This document shows, one piece after another, positions 34,223-43,237 of a stretch of DNA of 52,780 bases; within the stretch, counting starts at the first letter, position 1, and each line of letters begins with the position of its first letter. The notes below the pieces were generated by a model. It saw only the letters and a list, made by a program, of their open reading frames with translations. It was not told the DNA's origin and made no database searches. A program made the position numbers and the translations under genes. This DNA comes from Arminella tubonensis (GTDB lineage Bacteria; Pseudomonadota; Alphaproteobacteria; Rhizobiales; Rhizobiaceae). The stretch covers positions 1 through 52,780 of the forward strand of contig NZ_PCDP01000084.1 in NCBI RefSeq assembly GCF_003240585.1, read 5' to 3'.

Positions 34223-35124
34223 GCGTTCTCAACGCGAGCGAGCGCGAGCTCAAAACAACTGACATCGAATCGCCCGTTCGACCCGGTCTTGCAAGCGCTC
34301 ACAAGCAACCGATCTCGCGACGGCGGCTACGGCGCATTCAACCGGGTCTCGTCCTCAGCATTATTGTTCTCACCGTCGTTTCTCTTTGGGCGGTCGCACC
34401 CGGACTGTTCACGGTCTATGATCCGTTTGCCGGCCTGCCGGGCCAGCAGCTCAAAGCGCCGAGCGCACTGCATCTGCTGGGTACGGACTCGCTTGGCCGC
34501 GATCTCTATGGCCGGATCGTCTACGGGGCCATCCATTCGCTTTCAGGCGCCCTCGCAGCCGTCGCAATCGGGCTTGTGGTCGGCACGACGCTCGGCATCT
34601 TCGCCGGCTCGCTCGGTGGTTGGCTCGATGCAGCCATCATCCGCTTCATCGATGTGCTGCTTTCCATACCTGCGCTGTTGTTGTCGCTGAGCGTCATCGC
34701 ACTGCTCGGATTCGGCACCGGAAATGCGGCAATCGCTGTCGGCGTCACCTCGATCGCGAGTTTCGCGCGGCTAGTGCGTTCCGAAGTCGTCACCGTCCGC
34801 CGCAGCGATTATGTCGAGGCCGCATTTGGAAGCGGGGGCACATTCTTGCGGGTGCTCTGGCGCCATATCCTGCCAAATTCCCTGACCTCCGTCATCGGCT
34901 TCACCGCACTGCAGATCGGCTGGGCGATCCTCCAGCTTGCTACCCTTGGCTTCCTCGGCTTTGGCGCACCGCCGCCAACGCCGGAGTGGGGGCTGCTGAT
35001 CGCCGAGGGACGGAACTACATCGCGACGGCGTGGTGGCTGACCGCAGCTCCCGGGGTTGTCGTCGTGCTCGTGGTTCTGTCGGTCAATCGCGTCAGCCAG
35101 GCGGTCGGGAGGGCGCGGATTTGA
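34219..35124 (+). CDS. ABC transporter permease, DppC-like
   Basis: This 301-residue protein starts at the ATG overlapping the preceding stop. A cytoplasmic N-terminus of about 50 residues precedes the first membrane segment. HLLGTDSLGRDLYGRIVYGA is the hallmark of DppC-type permeases, and YVEAAFGSGGTFLRVLWRHILPN is the EAA loop. It ends overlapping the TTG start of the ATPase gene. It pairs with the DppB-like permease. Confidence 0.9.
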   Translation: MSVLNASERELKTTDIESPVRPGLASAHKQPISRRRLRRIQPGLVLSIIVLTVVSLWAVAPGLFTVYDPFAGLPGQQLKAPSALHLLGTDSLGRDLYGRIVYGAIHSLSGALAAVAIGLVVGTTLGIFAGSLGGWLDAAIIRFIDVLLSIPALLLSLSVIALLGFGTGNAAIAVGVTSIASFARLVRSEVVTVRRSDYVEAAFGSGGTFLRVLWRHILPNSLTSVIGFTALQIGWAILQLATLGFLGFGAPPPTPEWGLLIAEGRNYIATAWWLTAAPGVVVVLVVLSVNRVSQAVGRARI

Positions 35125-36797
35125 CCATCGTCCAGACACTTTCCACCACCGCTGTGCCGGCGCTCGAGGTTTCCGGGCTGACCGTCGGCTATGAAGACCG
35201 CAATGGTTGGCGGACCGCCGTGCACGGCATCGACTTCACGGTTGCGGCTGGCGAAGTCGTGGCTCTCGTTGGAGAATCCGGTTCCGGCAAGAGCTCGACG
35301 GCGCAGGCGATCATCGGGCTGCTGCCGGAAAATGGCCGTCTTGAAAGCGGCAGCGTCCGCCTCAATGGCCAGGATATCGCCCGCTGGCCGCAAAAACGAT
35401 TGAACGGTATCCGCGGGTCCGTCGTCAGCCTCATTCCTCAGGACCCGGGCAATTCGCTCAATCCGGTCAAGACGATCGGTCGGCAGGTCGCGGAAATCTT
35501 GACCATCCACGGGAGGGCATCGGGCGCGCAGGCCCACGCGATCGCCATCGATCTCCTGCACCGCGTCGGGCTCCATCAGCCGAAACTTCGCGCCGAGCAA
35601 TATCCCCACGAACTTTCGGGTGGCATGAAGCAGCGGGTGCTGATCGCCATCGCCATCGCTCTGAAACCTTCGCTGATCATTGCCGACGAACCGACCAGCG
35701 CTCTGGACGTGACTGTGCAGCGCCATATCCTCGAGCTGATCGATCTGTTGCGCCAGGAATCGGGTACAGCGGTGCTGCTTGTCACCCATGACCTCGGGGT
35801 CGCTGCCGACCGATCTGACAGATTAATCGTGCTGCAAAATGGCTGCGTCCAGGAACAGGGCCGGACGACTGAGATCTTGCGCCGCCCGCAAAGCAGCTAT
35901 ACGCGCCAGCTCTTGTCCGACGCGCCATCGTTGAATGCCAAGCCGGCGCCGGTGGCTGCAATTGCCGCGAATGCCTCAGGCGATCCATCGCCGGACATCA
36001 TCGTGGTCGAAAATCTCATCCAGGATTTTGGGCAAAGCAGCGGAGCGGGTTTTCGTGCGGTAGACGACATCTCGTTCCGCGTCCGAACCGGCACCACGCA
36101 TGCGATCGTCGGGGAATCCGGTTCCGGGAAGACCACGACCATTCGCGCCATCGCCGGTTTCCAGCGTGCGACACGGGGCAAGATCTCGATAGACGGGCTC
36201 GATCTGGCGTCACTCAAGGGGGAAACGCTTCGGCTGTTTCGCCGGAAAATTCAGCTTGTCTACCAGAACCCCTTCGGATCGCTTGATCCGCATCAGACGG
36301 TACGCCGGATCGTCGAGGAGCCGCTTTTGAACTTCGATCGGACTTCGAAGGCCGAGCGCCTCGAGAAGGTCAGCGCGATGATCGAAAAGGTCGGCCTGCC
36401 CAACGATGTCCTGCAGCGACGGCCGCAGGCGCTGTCCGGCGGCCAGCGTCAACGCGTCGCCATTGCCCGGGCGCTGGTCCTCGATCCACGGATCCTGGTC
36501 CTCGACGAGGCGGTCTCGGCGCTCGACGTTACCGTACAGGCACAGATTCTGGCGCTGTTGGCTCAGTTGCAACAGGACCTGGGTCTCACCTATCTTTTCG
36601 TGTCGCACGATCTCTCCGTCGTCCGGCAGATTGCCGATACGGTATCGGTGCTCAACAATGGCAAACTGGTCGATGGCGGGTCGGTCGAGCAGGTCTTCGG
36701 TAGCCCGCAAAGCGCCTATACGCGCGAACTTCTCGATGCGATTCCCGGTAAGCGATATCAGACGCTGACGCACAGTGCTCTCACAAGTGCAGGATAA
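35121..36797 (+). CDS. ABC transporter ATP-binding protein, fused DppD-DppF type
   Basis: This 558-residue protein starts at TTG, which overlaps the permease stop and has GGGAGGG eight bases upstream; the alternative is an unlikely upstream extension inside the permease gene. It contains two complete ABC domains: Walker A GESGSGKS in both, signatures LSGGMKQRV and LSGGQRQRV, Walker B motifs LIIADEPTSALD and ILVLDEAVSALD, the second with Ala in place of the usual Pro. Each half has the peptide-transporter-type Q-loop segment (SLIPQDPGNSLNPVKT and LVYQNPFGSLDPHQT). One gene thus replaces DppD and DppF. Confidence 0.92.
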   Translation: MTIVQTLSTTAVPALEVSGLTVGYEDRNGWRTAVHGIDFTVAAGEVVALVGESGSGKSSTAQAIIGLLPENGRLESGSVRLNGQDIARWPQKRLNGIRGSVVSLIPQDPGNSLNPVKTIGRQVAEILTIHGRASGAQAHAIAIDLLHRVGLHQPKLRAEQYPHELSGGMKQRVLIAIAIALKPSLIIADEPTSALDVTVQRHILELIDLLRQESGTAVLLVTHDLGVAADRSDRLIVLQNGCVQEQGRTTEILRRPQSSYTRQLLSDAPSLNAKPAPVAAIAANASGDPSPDIIVVENLIQDFGQSSGAGFRAVDDISFRVRTGTTHAIVGESGSGKTTTIRAIAGFQRATRGKISIDGLDLASLKGETLRLFRRKIQLVYQNPFGSLDPHQTVRRIVEEPLLNFDRTSKAERLEKVSAMIEKVGLPNDVLQRRPQALSGGQRQRVAIARALVLDPRILVLDEAVSALDVTVQAQILALLAQLQQDLGLTYLFVSHDLSVVRQIADTVSVLNNGKLVDGGSVEQVFGSPQSAYTRELLDAIPGKRYQTLTHSALTSAG

Positions 36798-36801
36798 TTC
36801 C

Positions 36802-37851
36802 ATGACTACTTATTCACAACCGAAGCGGCTCGGCTTCTTCAGCCGCGTCCTCGATCAGGCGGACGCCCAGACGCGCTATCGCCTGGTCGGCGAGCAGATC
36901 ATCCATGCGGAAAAATTCGGGTTCGACAGCGCCTGGCTGGCGCAGCACCACTTCAACGGTGAGGAAGGAGGGTTGCCGGCGCCGCTCGTTCTTCTGGCCG
37001 ATATCGCCGCCCGCACGTCCCGTATTCGCCTCGGTACCGGGGTCATTACGCTGCCGATGGAAAATCCCGTCCGGGTGGCCGAAGACACCGCCGTTCTCGA
37101 TCTGCTGTCCGGAAGGCGGCTGGAAGTCGGATTCGGGACCGGCGGCACCCCCCAAGCCTTTCTGCCTTTCGGCCTGGAGAGCACCGCGCGCGGACCGGTC
37201 TATGCCAGGCATCTCGCCACCATCCGCAATGCCTGGAATGGAGGCGAACTGGCCGGCGGCAACCGCCTTTATCCTGATGCCCCCGATCTCGCCGATCGCG
37301 TCTGGCAGGCGACATTCTCTGTGGACGGTGGGCTGAGGGCAGGGCGTGATGGCGACGGCCTGATGTTGTCGCGCACCCAGCCACGCCCCTCTGAAGCGCC
37401 GAATGTCGATCTTTGGGATCTGCAGAACCCGATCATCGACGCCTATCTCGCGGCCCTGCCTCCGGGCCGTACGCCGCGCATTCTCGGTTCACGCAGTCTG
37501 TTTGTTGCCGACGACCGAAAAGAAGCGCTGCATCTGGCCGAACTTGGCCTGCAGCGAAGCGTCGATCGATTTGTCGCCAGCGGCCATACCATATCAGGCA
37601 GGACGACGGCGGAATTGATCAAGGCGTTTGACGTACATGTCGGTACGCCAGCCGACGTCATCGTGTCGTTGCGGGCTGATGCTGCGCTGTCGCGCGTCAC
37701 CGATCTCGTCTTCCAGGTTCACTCCGTCGATCCGCCACACGCATACATCCTGCGCTCGCTCGAACTGATCGCGACGGAAGTTGCACCTGCGCTCGGCTGG
37801 AGCGGACAGACGGACCGGCAGATCGAGCGTCTGGATGCGGCCAACGCCTGA
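36802..37851 (+). CDS. FMN-dependent luciferase-like monooxygenase (KPN_01858-type)
   Basis: This 349-residue protein starts at the ATG four bases after the ATPase stop, with AGGA upstream. It has the bacterial luciferase-like TIM barrel: AEKFGFDSAWLAQHHFNGEEGG, RIRLGTGVITLPMENPVRVAED and LDLLSGRRLEVGFGTGG are family blocks for FMN binding and the active-site His. As I recall, TIGRFAMs describe a specific KPN_01858 LLM family in this genetic context. A flavin reductase is not encoded here and would be supplied elsewhere. It likely oxygenates the compound imported by the operon's ABC transporter; the reaction is unknown. Confidence 0.86.
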   Translation: MTTYSQPKRLGFFSRVLDQADAQTRYRLVGEQIIHAEKFGFDSAWLAQHHFNGEEGGLPAPLVLLADIAARTSRIRLGTGVITLPMENPVRVAEDTAVLDLLSGRRLEVGFGTGGTPQAFLPFGLESTARGPVYARHLATIRNAWNGGELAGGNRLYPDAPDLADRVWQATFSVDGGLRAGRDGDGLMLSRTQPRPSEAPNVDLWDLQNPIIDAYLAALPPGRTPRILGSRSLFVADDRKEALHLAELGLQRSVDRFVASGHTISGRTTAELIKAFDVHVGTPADVIVSLRADAALSRVTDLVFQVHSVDPPHAYILRSLELIATEVAPALGWSGQTDRQIERLDAANA

Positions 37852-37882
37852 TCGCTCCCACCAACAACGAAAGGCAATTCCC

Positions 37883-38524
37883 ATGTCGTCAATCACACCT
37901 GACATCATCAATCTTCTGGCCGGGATAAAAGCTGGGTCGAAAGTCGATCACATTCGCTCGGAGCGACCTGAAACGCGTGCCAATGCCCAGAAGAGCTACC
38001 TCGCGCTTTTCGAACCGGTCGAGCAGGGCGACGTTACACAGACCGAGCGTCTAGCGGTTGCCGCCTTCGTCGCCGGACTACACCGCGCCGATCAAGTCGC
38101 GGAATTCTACGCTTCAGGCCTCGCTGAAATCCCAGGCGGCGCATCGCTTATCGGCGCGGTCAACGCGGAGGTCGAGAAGGGAAGCACGCAAGGCCCTTAT
38201 GGACGCTTTCCGAGCGGGCCGCTTTCCGTCGAGGACAAGCCAGGTGCGGCATTCAGCATTTCCGAATTCAATGCCGTCATTCTCGGCAAGAAGCTAACCG
38301 CGGTCCTGGAACACAGCCACCTGCTGGTCTTCCGGCCACGTGAGGCAAGCCCAGCGGCCCTGCAAAAACTCCTGGATGCCGGCTGGAGCACGACGGCGAT
38401 CGTCACCCTGTCGCAGATCGTCGCCTTCCTGGCGTTCCAGATCCGTGTCGTTGTTGGCCTGAGCGCACTCGCTGCTGCCGGGTCTGGGGCAAAGCCCCAG
38501 TCCGCAGCAAATGCAGCCGAATAG
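37883..38524 (+). CDS. CMD-domain protein, Avi_7170-like
   Basis: This 213-residue protein is preceded by AAAGG. The region about 60-200 follows the carboxymuconolactone-decarboxylase/AhpD fold (TERLAVAAFVAGLHRADQVAEFY, ILEHSHLLVFRPREA, TIVTLSQIVAFLAFQIRVVVG), but no CxxC redox pair is present. As I recall, this is the CMD_Avi_7170 family found next to the luciferase-like enzyme. Lack of cysteines suggests a binding or hydrolytic role, or a subunit of the AhpD-like neighbour. It lies 12 bases before that gene. Confidence 0.8.
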   Translation: MSSITPDIINLLAGIKAGSKVDHIRSERPETRANAQKSYLALFEPVEQGDVTQTERLAVAAFVAGLHRADQVAEFYASGLAEIPGGASLIGAVNAEVEKGSTQGPYGRFPSGPLSVEDKPGAAFSISEFNAVILGKKLTAVLEHSHLLVFRPREASPAALQKLLDAGWSTTAIVTLSQIVAFLAFQIRVVVGLSALAAAGSGAKPQSAANAAE

Positions 38525-38536
38525 GAGATATTCATC

Positions 38537-39139
38537 ATGACCGAGACGATCATCCATGCCGACGTCGACAATCGCCCGAATGCGTTCACGCAGGCCGAAA
38601 TCGGCTGGACGCCATGGCTCGCGCCTCTGGAGGAGAAGGATCTGACCGAACGGCATTGGGCCGGCCTCGTCGATGCCTCTCGCTCAAAGTCGACCTATTT
38701 CATGCTGCTTGCCCGAGATCCGGACATTCTTGAGGCGCGGACAAAGACCGACAAGGATATCTTCTACAACACCAAGTCGGGGCTGCCGCGCGCCGACCGC
38801 GAACTGTCCGCCGCCGCCGCGTCCCGGTCCAACGGCTGCATCTTCTGTGCCTCCGTCCATGCACGCTTCGCATCGCATCACTCCAAGCGGCAGGACGATG
38901 TCCAACGGCTTCTCGATCAGGGGACGGATGCCGATCTCGGCAGTCGCTGGAATGCCATCGTCGCCGCATCGGTAGCGCTCACAGCCACGCCCTCGGCCTT
39001 TGGTGCGGCCGAGATCGAGCGCTTGCGCGCCGAGGGACTGGACGATCTGGAAATCGCCGACGTCGTCCATGGTGCTGCGTTCTTCAACTGGGCCAATCGG
39101 CTGATGCTGTCGCTCGGGGAACCGACGCCTGCGGGCTGA
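38537..39139 (+). CDS. AhpD-like alkylhydroperoxidase domain protein, Avi_7169-like
   Basis: This 200-residue CMD-fold protein carries the AhpD redox motif CIFCASVH with Cys101, Cys104 and His108 in the CxxCxxxH arrangement. Such proteins reduce peroxides through the two Cys. AGGAGATATT precedes the ATG. It is the last gene of the operon, immediately after its Cys-less relative, and may detoxify peroxide formed by the luciferase-like monooxygenase. As I recall it matches the family named perox_Avi_7169. No terminator is obvious downstream. Confidence 0.85.
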   Translation: MTETIIHADVDNRPNAFTQAEIGWTPWLAPLEEKDLTERHWAGLVDASRSKSTYFMLLARDPDILEARTKTDKDIFYNTKSGLPRADRELSAAAASRSNGCIFCASVHARFASHHSKRQDDVQRLLDQGTDADLGSRWNAIVAASVALTATPSAFGAAEIERLRAEGLDDLEIADVVHGAAFFNWANRLMLSLGEPTPAG

Positions 39140-39297
39140 TGCCGATGGACCAGGGCGAAGGCCTGAGCAGCGTGGACCATCTGTTCAGGCGGGGGCCGTG
39201 TCATTCTCGTGACAAGCTGCTCCGGCGTCCTTCCAATTCGCGCTATTCGTCACCACAGGAAAAATTTCTGAGAGGGCTCGGTGTGGGAGCCAAGCTG

Positions 39298-40371
39298 TCA
39301 TGAGCCACCGGCGTTGGCGCTTGCCTTCTTAGTTGCGCCGCTCAACGACAACGCAAATCTCGTGAGGACGGTAGCGACCTGCGCGGAGACGAAAGAAATC
39401 CCGGAAATCAAGGCGATGAACAGAAGGATATAGACAAGCGGCGGAAGCTGAACATCGCGAAGAATGTAGGCATAGGCCTCGGTAAAGCCGCGATGACACA
39501 TGTAGATCGGATAGGAGAGATAGCCGAGAAAAATGCAGACCCGCTGAAATCTCGGCGGTACTTCAAGCATTGTGCCCGCGAAGACGATGAGGGGAGAGAT
39601 TAGAATGCAAAAGAGCAGGGCGAATTTCAGCGAATAGGTGGGCAGGAGCAGCATTGCGCAAATTGCGGCGATCGGAATGATGGCGAAATAGGTGCTGACG
39701 GTCCGCCCGATTTTATGGACGCTTCGGAGCCTGTAAATGATCATACCCAGGGTGAAAGAGAAAAAGACGCGGGCGAGGCCGCCATCGATGGATCGCCATT
39801 CCCAGCCAAGATCAAGCGTCTTGTGCACAAAGACCGATGCAACCAGCACTACCAAGGAGAGGACAGCGACGACCACGAGGCTCCGTGTTTGCAGCTTGAA
39901 GAGGGTAATCGCAAAGACGAGATTTGCGGTCAATTCCCAGAACAGCGACCAGGCCGGGCCGTTCAGCGGGTAAAGCGGCCACAGATCTGTCGCCGATCTC
40001 GTCAGGAAGCTGGGCGACGGCAACATGAACAAGGTGGATACCATGCTTGCAAGCAAATCTGCGGCACCCACGCCCGAAGATTGCCAATGTGCCAGCAGTT
40101 GAACGAGGCCGTAGAGACTGCCGAGGAGAAACAGGGGATAAAGGCGCAGATAGCGGGCTTTCATGAATTCGGCTACAGACATGCCGCTCGCAAGCTTTTC
40201 GCCATAGGCTCTGGCGATTACAAATCCGCTGAGGACGAAAAAGAAGTCGACCGCAATGTAGGCCGACGGAGCATAGGGCCTCTGGAGATGGTACACGACG
40301 ACCGCAAACGCGGCCAGGCCGCGCATTGCATCCAGCGACGCGTACCGATGCCTTGTCTCGTCAGCTGCCAT
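39298..40371 (-). CDS. Acyltransferase 3 (OafA/ExoZ-like) membrane protein
   Basis: This 357-residue protein has about ten membrane helices. The beginning RHRYASLDAMRGLAAFAVVVYHL (containing the conserved Arg-Gly and the catalytic-type His) and FFFVLSGFVIARAYGEKL with FMKARYLRLYPLF are the diagnostic blocks of acyltransferase 3. In the family it O-acetylates or succinylates extracellular or lipopolysaccharide sugars using cytoplasmic acyl-CoA. It follows the glycosyltransferase gene by about 107 bases on the same strand, and is likely part of the same polysaccharide decoration set. Confidence 0.87.
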   Translation of the reverse strand: MAADETRHRYASLDAMRGLAAFAVVVYHLQRPYAPSAYIAVDFFFVLSGFVIARAYGEKLASGMSVAEFMKARYLRLYPLFLLGSLYGLVQLLAHWQSSGVGAADLLASMVSTLFMLPSPSFLTRSATDLWPLYPLNGPAWSLFWELTANLVFAITLFKLQTRSLVVVAVLSLVVLVASVFVHKTLDLGWEWRSIDGGLARVFFSFTLGMIIYRLRSVHKIGRTVSTYFAIIPIAAICAMLLLPTYSLKFALLFCILISPLIVFAGTMLEVPPRFQRVCIFLGYLSYPIYMCHRGFTEAYAYILRDVQLPPLVYILLFIALISGISFVSAQVATVLTRFALSLSGATKKASANAGGS

Positions 40372-40478
40372 TGGTCGAAGCGCCGCTAAGGGGATGGATG
40401 GCTTGGCTTCTCATCGCAGTGCCTCCGCTAACTGTCCGAATAGTTCCAGGGCCTCGGTTTGGCGTTCCGGGTCTGGCT

Positions 40479-41294
40479 CTATCCATTTGCCCGCACGCCG
40501 AAGAACTCGTTTCGCAGGCTGCGATCGAGCGTGCGCACCCGCAAGAGATTGCGCAGAAGCTCCCTGGGGCGACGCAGAACCGACATGTTCAGAAAATATG
40601 TGCTGATCAAGTTCGAGGATTTGCTGTGCGCGCCGCTATGCCCGACCCGATATATCGCGCCGCGAAAGGGTAGCGCTGCCAGCGGATTGCCGGCGTCGGC
40701 CAGCGCTTTGCCAATGCGGATGTGGCTGCCGAGCATCGACTTTACAAAGTCGATATCGGCATCCTCGAAGGTTGCAGGGAGATGGTAGAGGTCCGAGCGC
40801 ACGATCAGCGATGTGCCACAGAAATTCGCAAAATCATTGTGATGCAAGAGCAAGCGGCCGCCTTCGTTCCAGAGGTAACCCTTGTCGATCTTCCAGCCGT
40901 TCGCATCGGGATGCGTGGCTGCAAAGGCAACGATATTTGCACTGACGAAGTCGTCGTCGTCGACAATCATGAAAAAACGCGTATCGCGGGCCGAAAGCAT
41001 CCCGCTCAGCACGCGACGGCCTTTGTCCAATCGAAACGCGTCGTAGACTTTTTCGCGATCTGCACCGTCCAGGTCGTGAAGCTGGTTCGGCGGAAAGGTA
41101 ACCCTCGCGACCGAAAACTGCGCCGGCAGATCGGGAAGATCGGCACCTTCGTTTGCGACGATGACGGCGCGCCAGTCGCTATTCGTCTGCCCGGCGATCG
41201 AAGCCACCGTTTGCGACAGCCTGTCCTTCAGCGAGGACCAGTCGTTCGAATTTTCCTGGTGTCGGACGGGGATGATGAACGTGACCAGCGTCAT
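40479..41294 (-). CDS. Glycosyltransferase-like protein, GT-A fold
   Basis: This 271-residue protein begins TLVTFIIPVRHQEN, the first strand of GT-A glycosyltransferases, and has the metal/nucleotide-sugar motif MIVDDDDFVS (Asp112-115). GAGG lies before the ATG. No membrane segments appear. It probably adds a sugar to a surface polysaccharide, transferring from a nucleotide donor in the cytoplasm. The gene lies between the flippase (56 bases away) and the acyltransferase. The donor and acceptor cannot be inferred. Confidence 0.78.
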   Translation of the reverse strand: MTLVTFIIPVRHQENSNDWSSLKDRLSQTVASIAGQTNSDWRAVIVANEGADLPDLPAQFSVARVTFPPNQLHDLDGADREKVYDAFRLDKGRRVLSGMLSARDTRFFMIVDDDDFVSANIVAFAATHPDANGWKIDKGYLWNEGGRLLLHHNDFANFCGTSLIVRSDLYHLPATFEDADIDFVKSMLGSHIRIGKALADAGNPLAALPFRGAIYRVGHSGAHSKSSNLISTYFLNMSVLRRPRELLRNLLRVRTLDRSLRNEFFGVRANG

Positions 41295-41349
41295 TGTAGT
41301 TCCTCTTTATTTATGACCAGAACCGCAATCGCGGAATAGATGAACGGCA

Positions 41350-42840
41350 CTACTGCGTCTTCGTTCGCCGACCTTGCAGGGTCGTGCGCACCAGGAAGAG
41401 GATTCTCTCCCTGCAGAGACCGAATATCAGGCCTGAGTACACGATCGCGCCGACCAGGATTTCGACAACCAGTCGTCCGGCGGGCAGCCAGTCGTGCAAC
41501 GCCGCCGACGTTGCCAGAACAGCGGCAAGCATGCCGAGATAGGCTGCCGTCGGTTTCAGGAACTGGACGAAATAGTCGCCGATGCTCAATCCGATGAGCC
41601 GGGAAACCATCCACAGCGTTATCGGCCACATCAGCAGCACCTCGAGCATCAGCGCGAAGACAATGGTCGTGACGCCATATTTATAGAGCAGAAACACGGT
41701 GAGGATGGTCACAATGTTGCGGGCAAGCTGGTAGTAGAACCACCAGTCGGATCGGCCCTGGCTCGTGATCAGGGATGCCTGAACGACACCTATTCCGCTC
41801 ATCAATCCGATGACGCAGAAGCAGCGAACCGGCCATATTGCGGCGGCCCAATGAGATCCGAATATCAGTGGGATGGCGTCGTCCGCCACCGCGGCCAGAC
41901 CCATGAAGGCCGGAAAAGAAATGAGCGAGCAGCCGAACGTTGCCATGAGAAAGGCTTCGCGGACCTTGTTTTGATCGTGCTGCAGCGAGGAGAGGAGCAC
42001 GTGAGTGACCGAAGTCAATCCGCCAGCGACGACGTTGTTGATCATTTCGAACAGACGCTTGGCAAAATTATAGATGCCGAGTGCTGCGGGACTGACCAGG
42101 GTGCCGATGATCAGCTGGTCAAGGCTCATGGTCTGCAGGAATCGATTCCCGGAAGCGAATATGCCGTAGTGGAGCAACTCGCGAAGGCTGCTAAGCTTGA
42201 TCCGGAATCCGGGCAGCCATCGAGCGCCCCAGAAAGCGGCAACGCAGGCCGCGGCCGGTGCAGCGATCTGCGCGATCGCCAGTGCCCACAAGCCGAAGCC
42301 GGCTAAAATTAGAGACAGACATATCGTGGCTGAAACGAAGGTGGAAATGGCAGTGCGCGCCGCGGCAAGGTGGAAGGACATTGTCCTGCCGATCAATGCG
42401 TTTGGAACGATGATCATCATGTCGAAGAAGATCTTCAGTCCGATGATCATCAAGAGGCCGACGATCTCGTCGTGCCCCAATGAATGCGCCAGCCAGGGGG
42501 AGGCTGCGAACAGCCCGCCGTAGAGAAGGGCAGCCGAAACAAATGACAGCCAGAAAACGGTATCGAGATGACTTCGCCTGATCGACTTCTGCTGGATCAG
42601 CGCTTCACCGAAAGCGGTCGGCCCAAGCCCGGCGGCAAAACTCACTATACTGAAGGCAAGCGCAACGAGACCAAAATCCTGCGGCTGCAGAAATCGCGAC
42701 GTGACAATGAAAACCAGGCTGTTGAGTGCGGTCGGTATCAGAGTGTCGAGAGCCGACCAGAATGCCCCCCTCAGTGCCGCCCGCGAACGGTTCTCGCTCA
42801 GATGTTCAAAGACGATTTCGTCCGCTTCGGATGCCAGCAA
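41350..42840 (-). CDS. Polysaccharide (Wzx-like) flippase, MOP superfamily
   Basis: This 496-residue protein has about 14 membrane helices. The N-terminal RAALRGAFWSALDTLIPTALNSLVFIVTSRFLQPQDFGLVALA, cut short here to the core pattern of RFL-P-x-DFGL, is typical of lipopolysaccharide flippases and MOP exporters. The start is TTG, with GGAG seven bases upstream; no closer ATG begins before the first helix. It likely moves lipid-linked oligosaccharides across the inner membrane. It is the first gene of a three-gene minus-strand polysaccharide operon with the glycosyltransferase and acyltransferase. Confidence 0.88.
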   Translation of the reverse strand: MLASEADEIVFEHLSENRSRAALRGAFWSALDTLIPTALNSLVFIVTSRFLQPQDFGLVALAFSIVSFAAGLGPTAFGEALIQQKSIRRSHLDTVFWLSFVSAALLYGGLFAASPWLAHSLGHDEIVGLLMIIGLKIFFDMMIIVPNALIGRTMSFHLAAARTAISTFVSATICLSLILAGFGLWALAIAQIAAPAAACVAAFWGARWLPGFRIKLSSLRELLHYGIFASGNRFLQTMSLDQLIIGTLVSPAALGIYNFAKRLFEMINNVVAGGLTSVTHVLLSSLQHDQNKVREAFLMATFGCSLISFPAFMGLAAVADDAIPLIFGSHWAAAIWPVRCFCVIGLMSGIGVVQASLITSQGRSDWWFYYQLARNIVTILTVFLLYKYGVTTIVFALMLEVLLMWPITLWMVSRLIGLSIGDYFVQFLKPTAAYLGMLAAVLATSAALHDWLPAGRLVVEILVGAIVYSGLIFGLCRERILFLVRTTLQGRRTKTQ

Positions 42841-43237
42841 TCACCTACTCCATATCACAATCTTCACGTGCTCATCGGATGTCTCGCATCATCGCTTGAG
42901 CAATTGATATATTTCAGCGCCGTCCGATGCCAATGGCTGAAAGACTCGACCGACGCCCGCCTAGGCTAGCCGGTGAATTTGTCTAATGAAAGACGCATAT
43001 TGCAATGCAGCATGATGTTGCCCAAAAGGTTGCCGGAATATTCTCTGGTTTGTAACAATCCGACGGGTTTCCAGGAATGGGGCAGCTAGGCACTCGGACG
43101 AACCGGCCTTCGGCGGTCAAGCGGGTAGCAACGTGGCTGCGGCCGTCACAAAGCCGATCTCCGCTGTCGATAAACTGTCATATTCCTGTTCTGATCATTG
43201 GCTAGACGAGCGGGAACCACAAAAAGGGGATTCTTCA
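42841..43237. other. Intergenic stretch between flippase operon and DUF1003 gene
   Basis: These 397 bases hold promoters for two divergent transcripts. A pocket at 42900-42925 is AT-rich (CAATTGATATATTTCAG). I found no gene, terminator or RNA structure that I could support. The DUF1003 frame extends back to 43133, but that extension has no family character. Confidence 0.4.
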
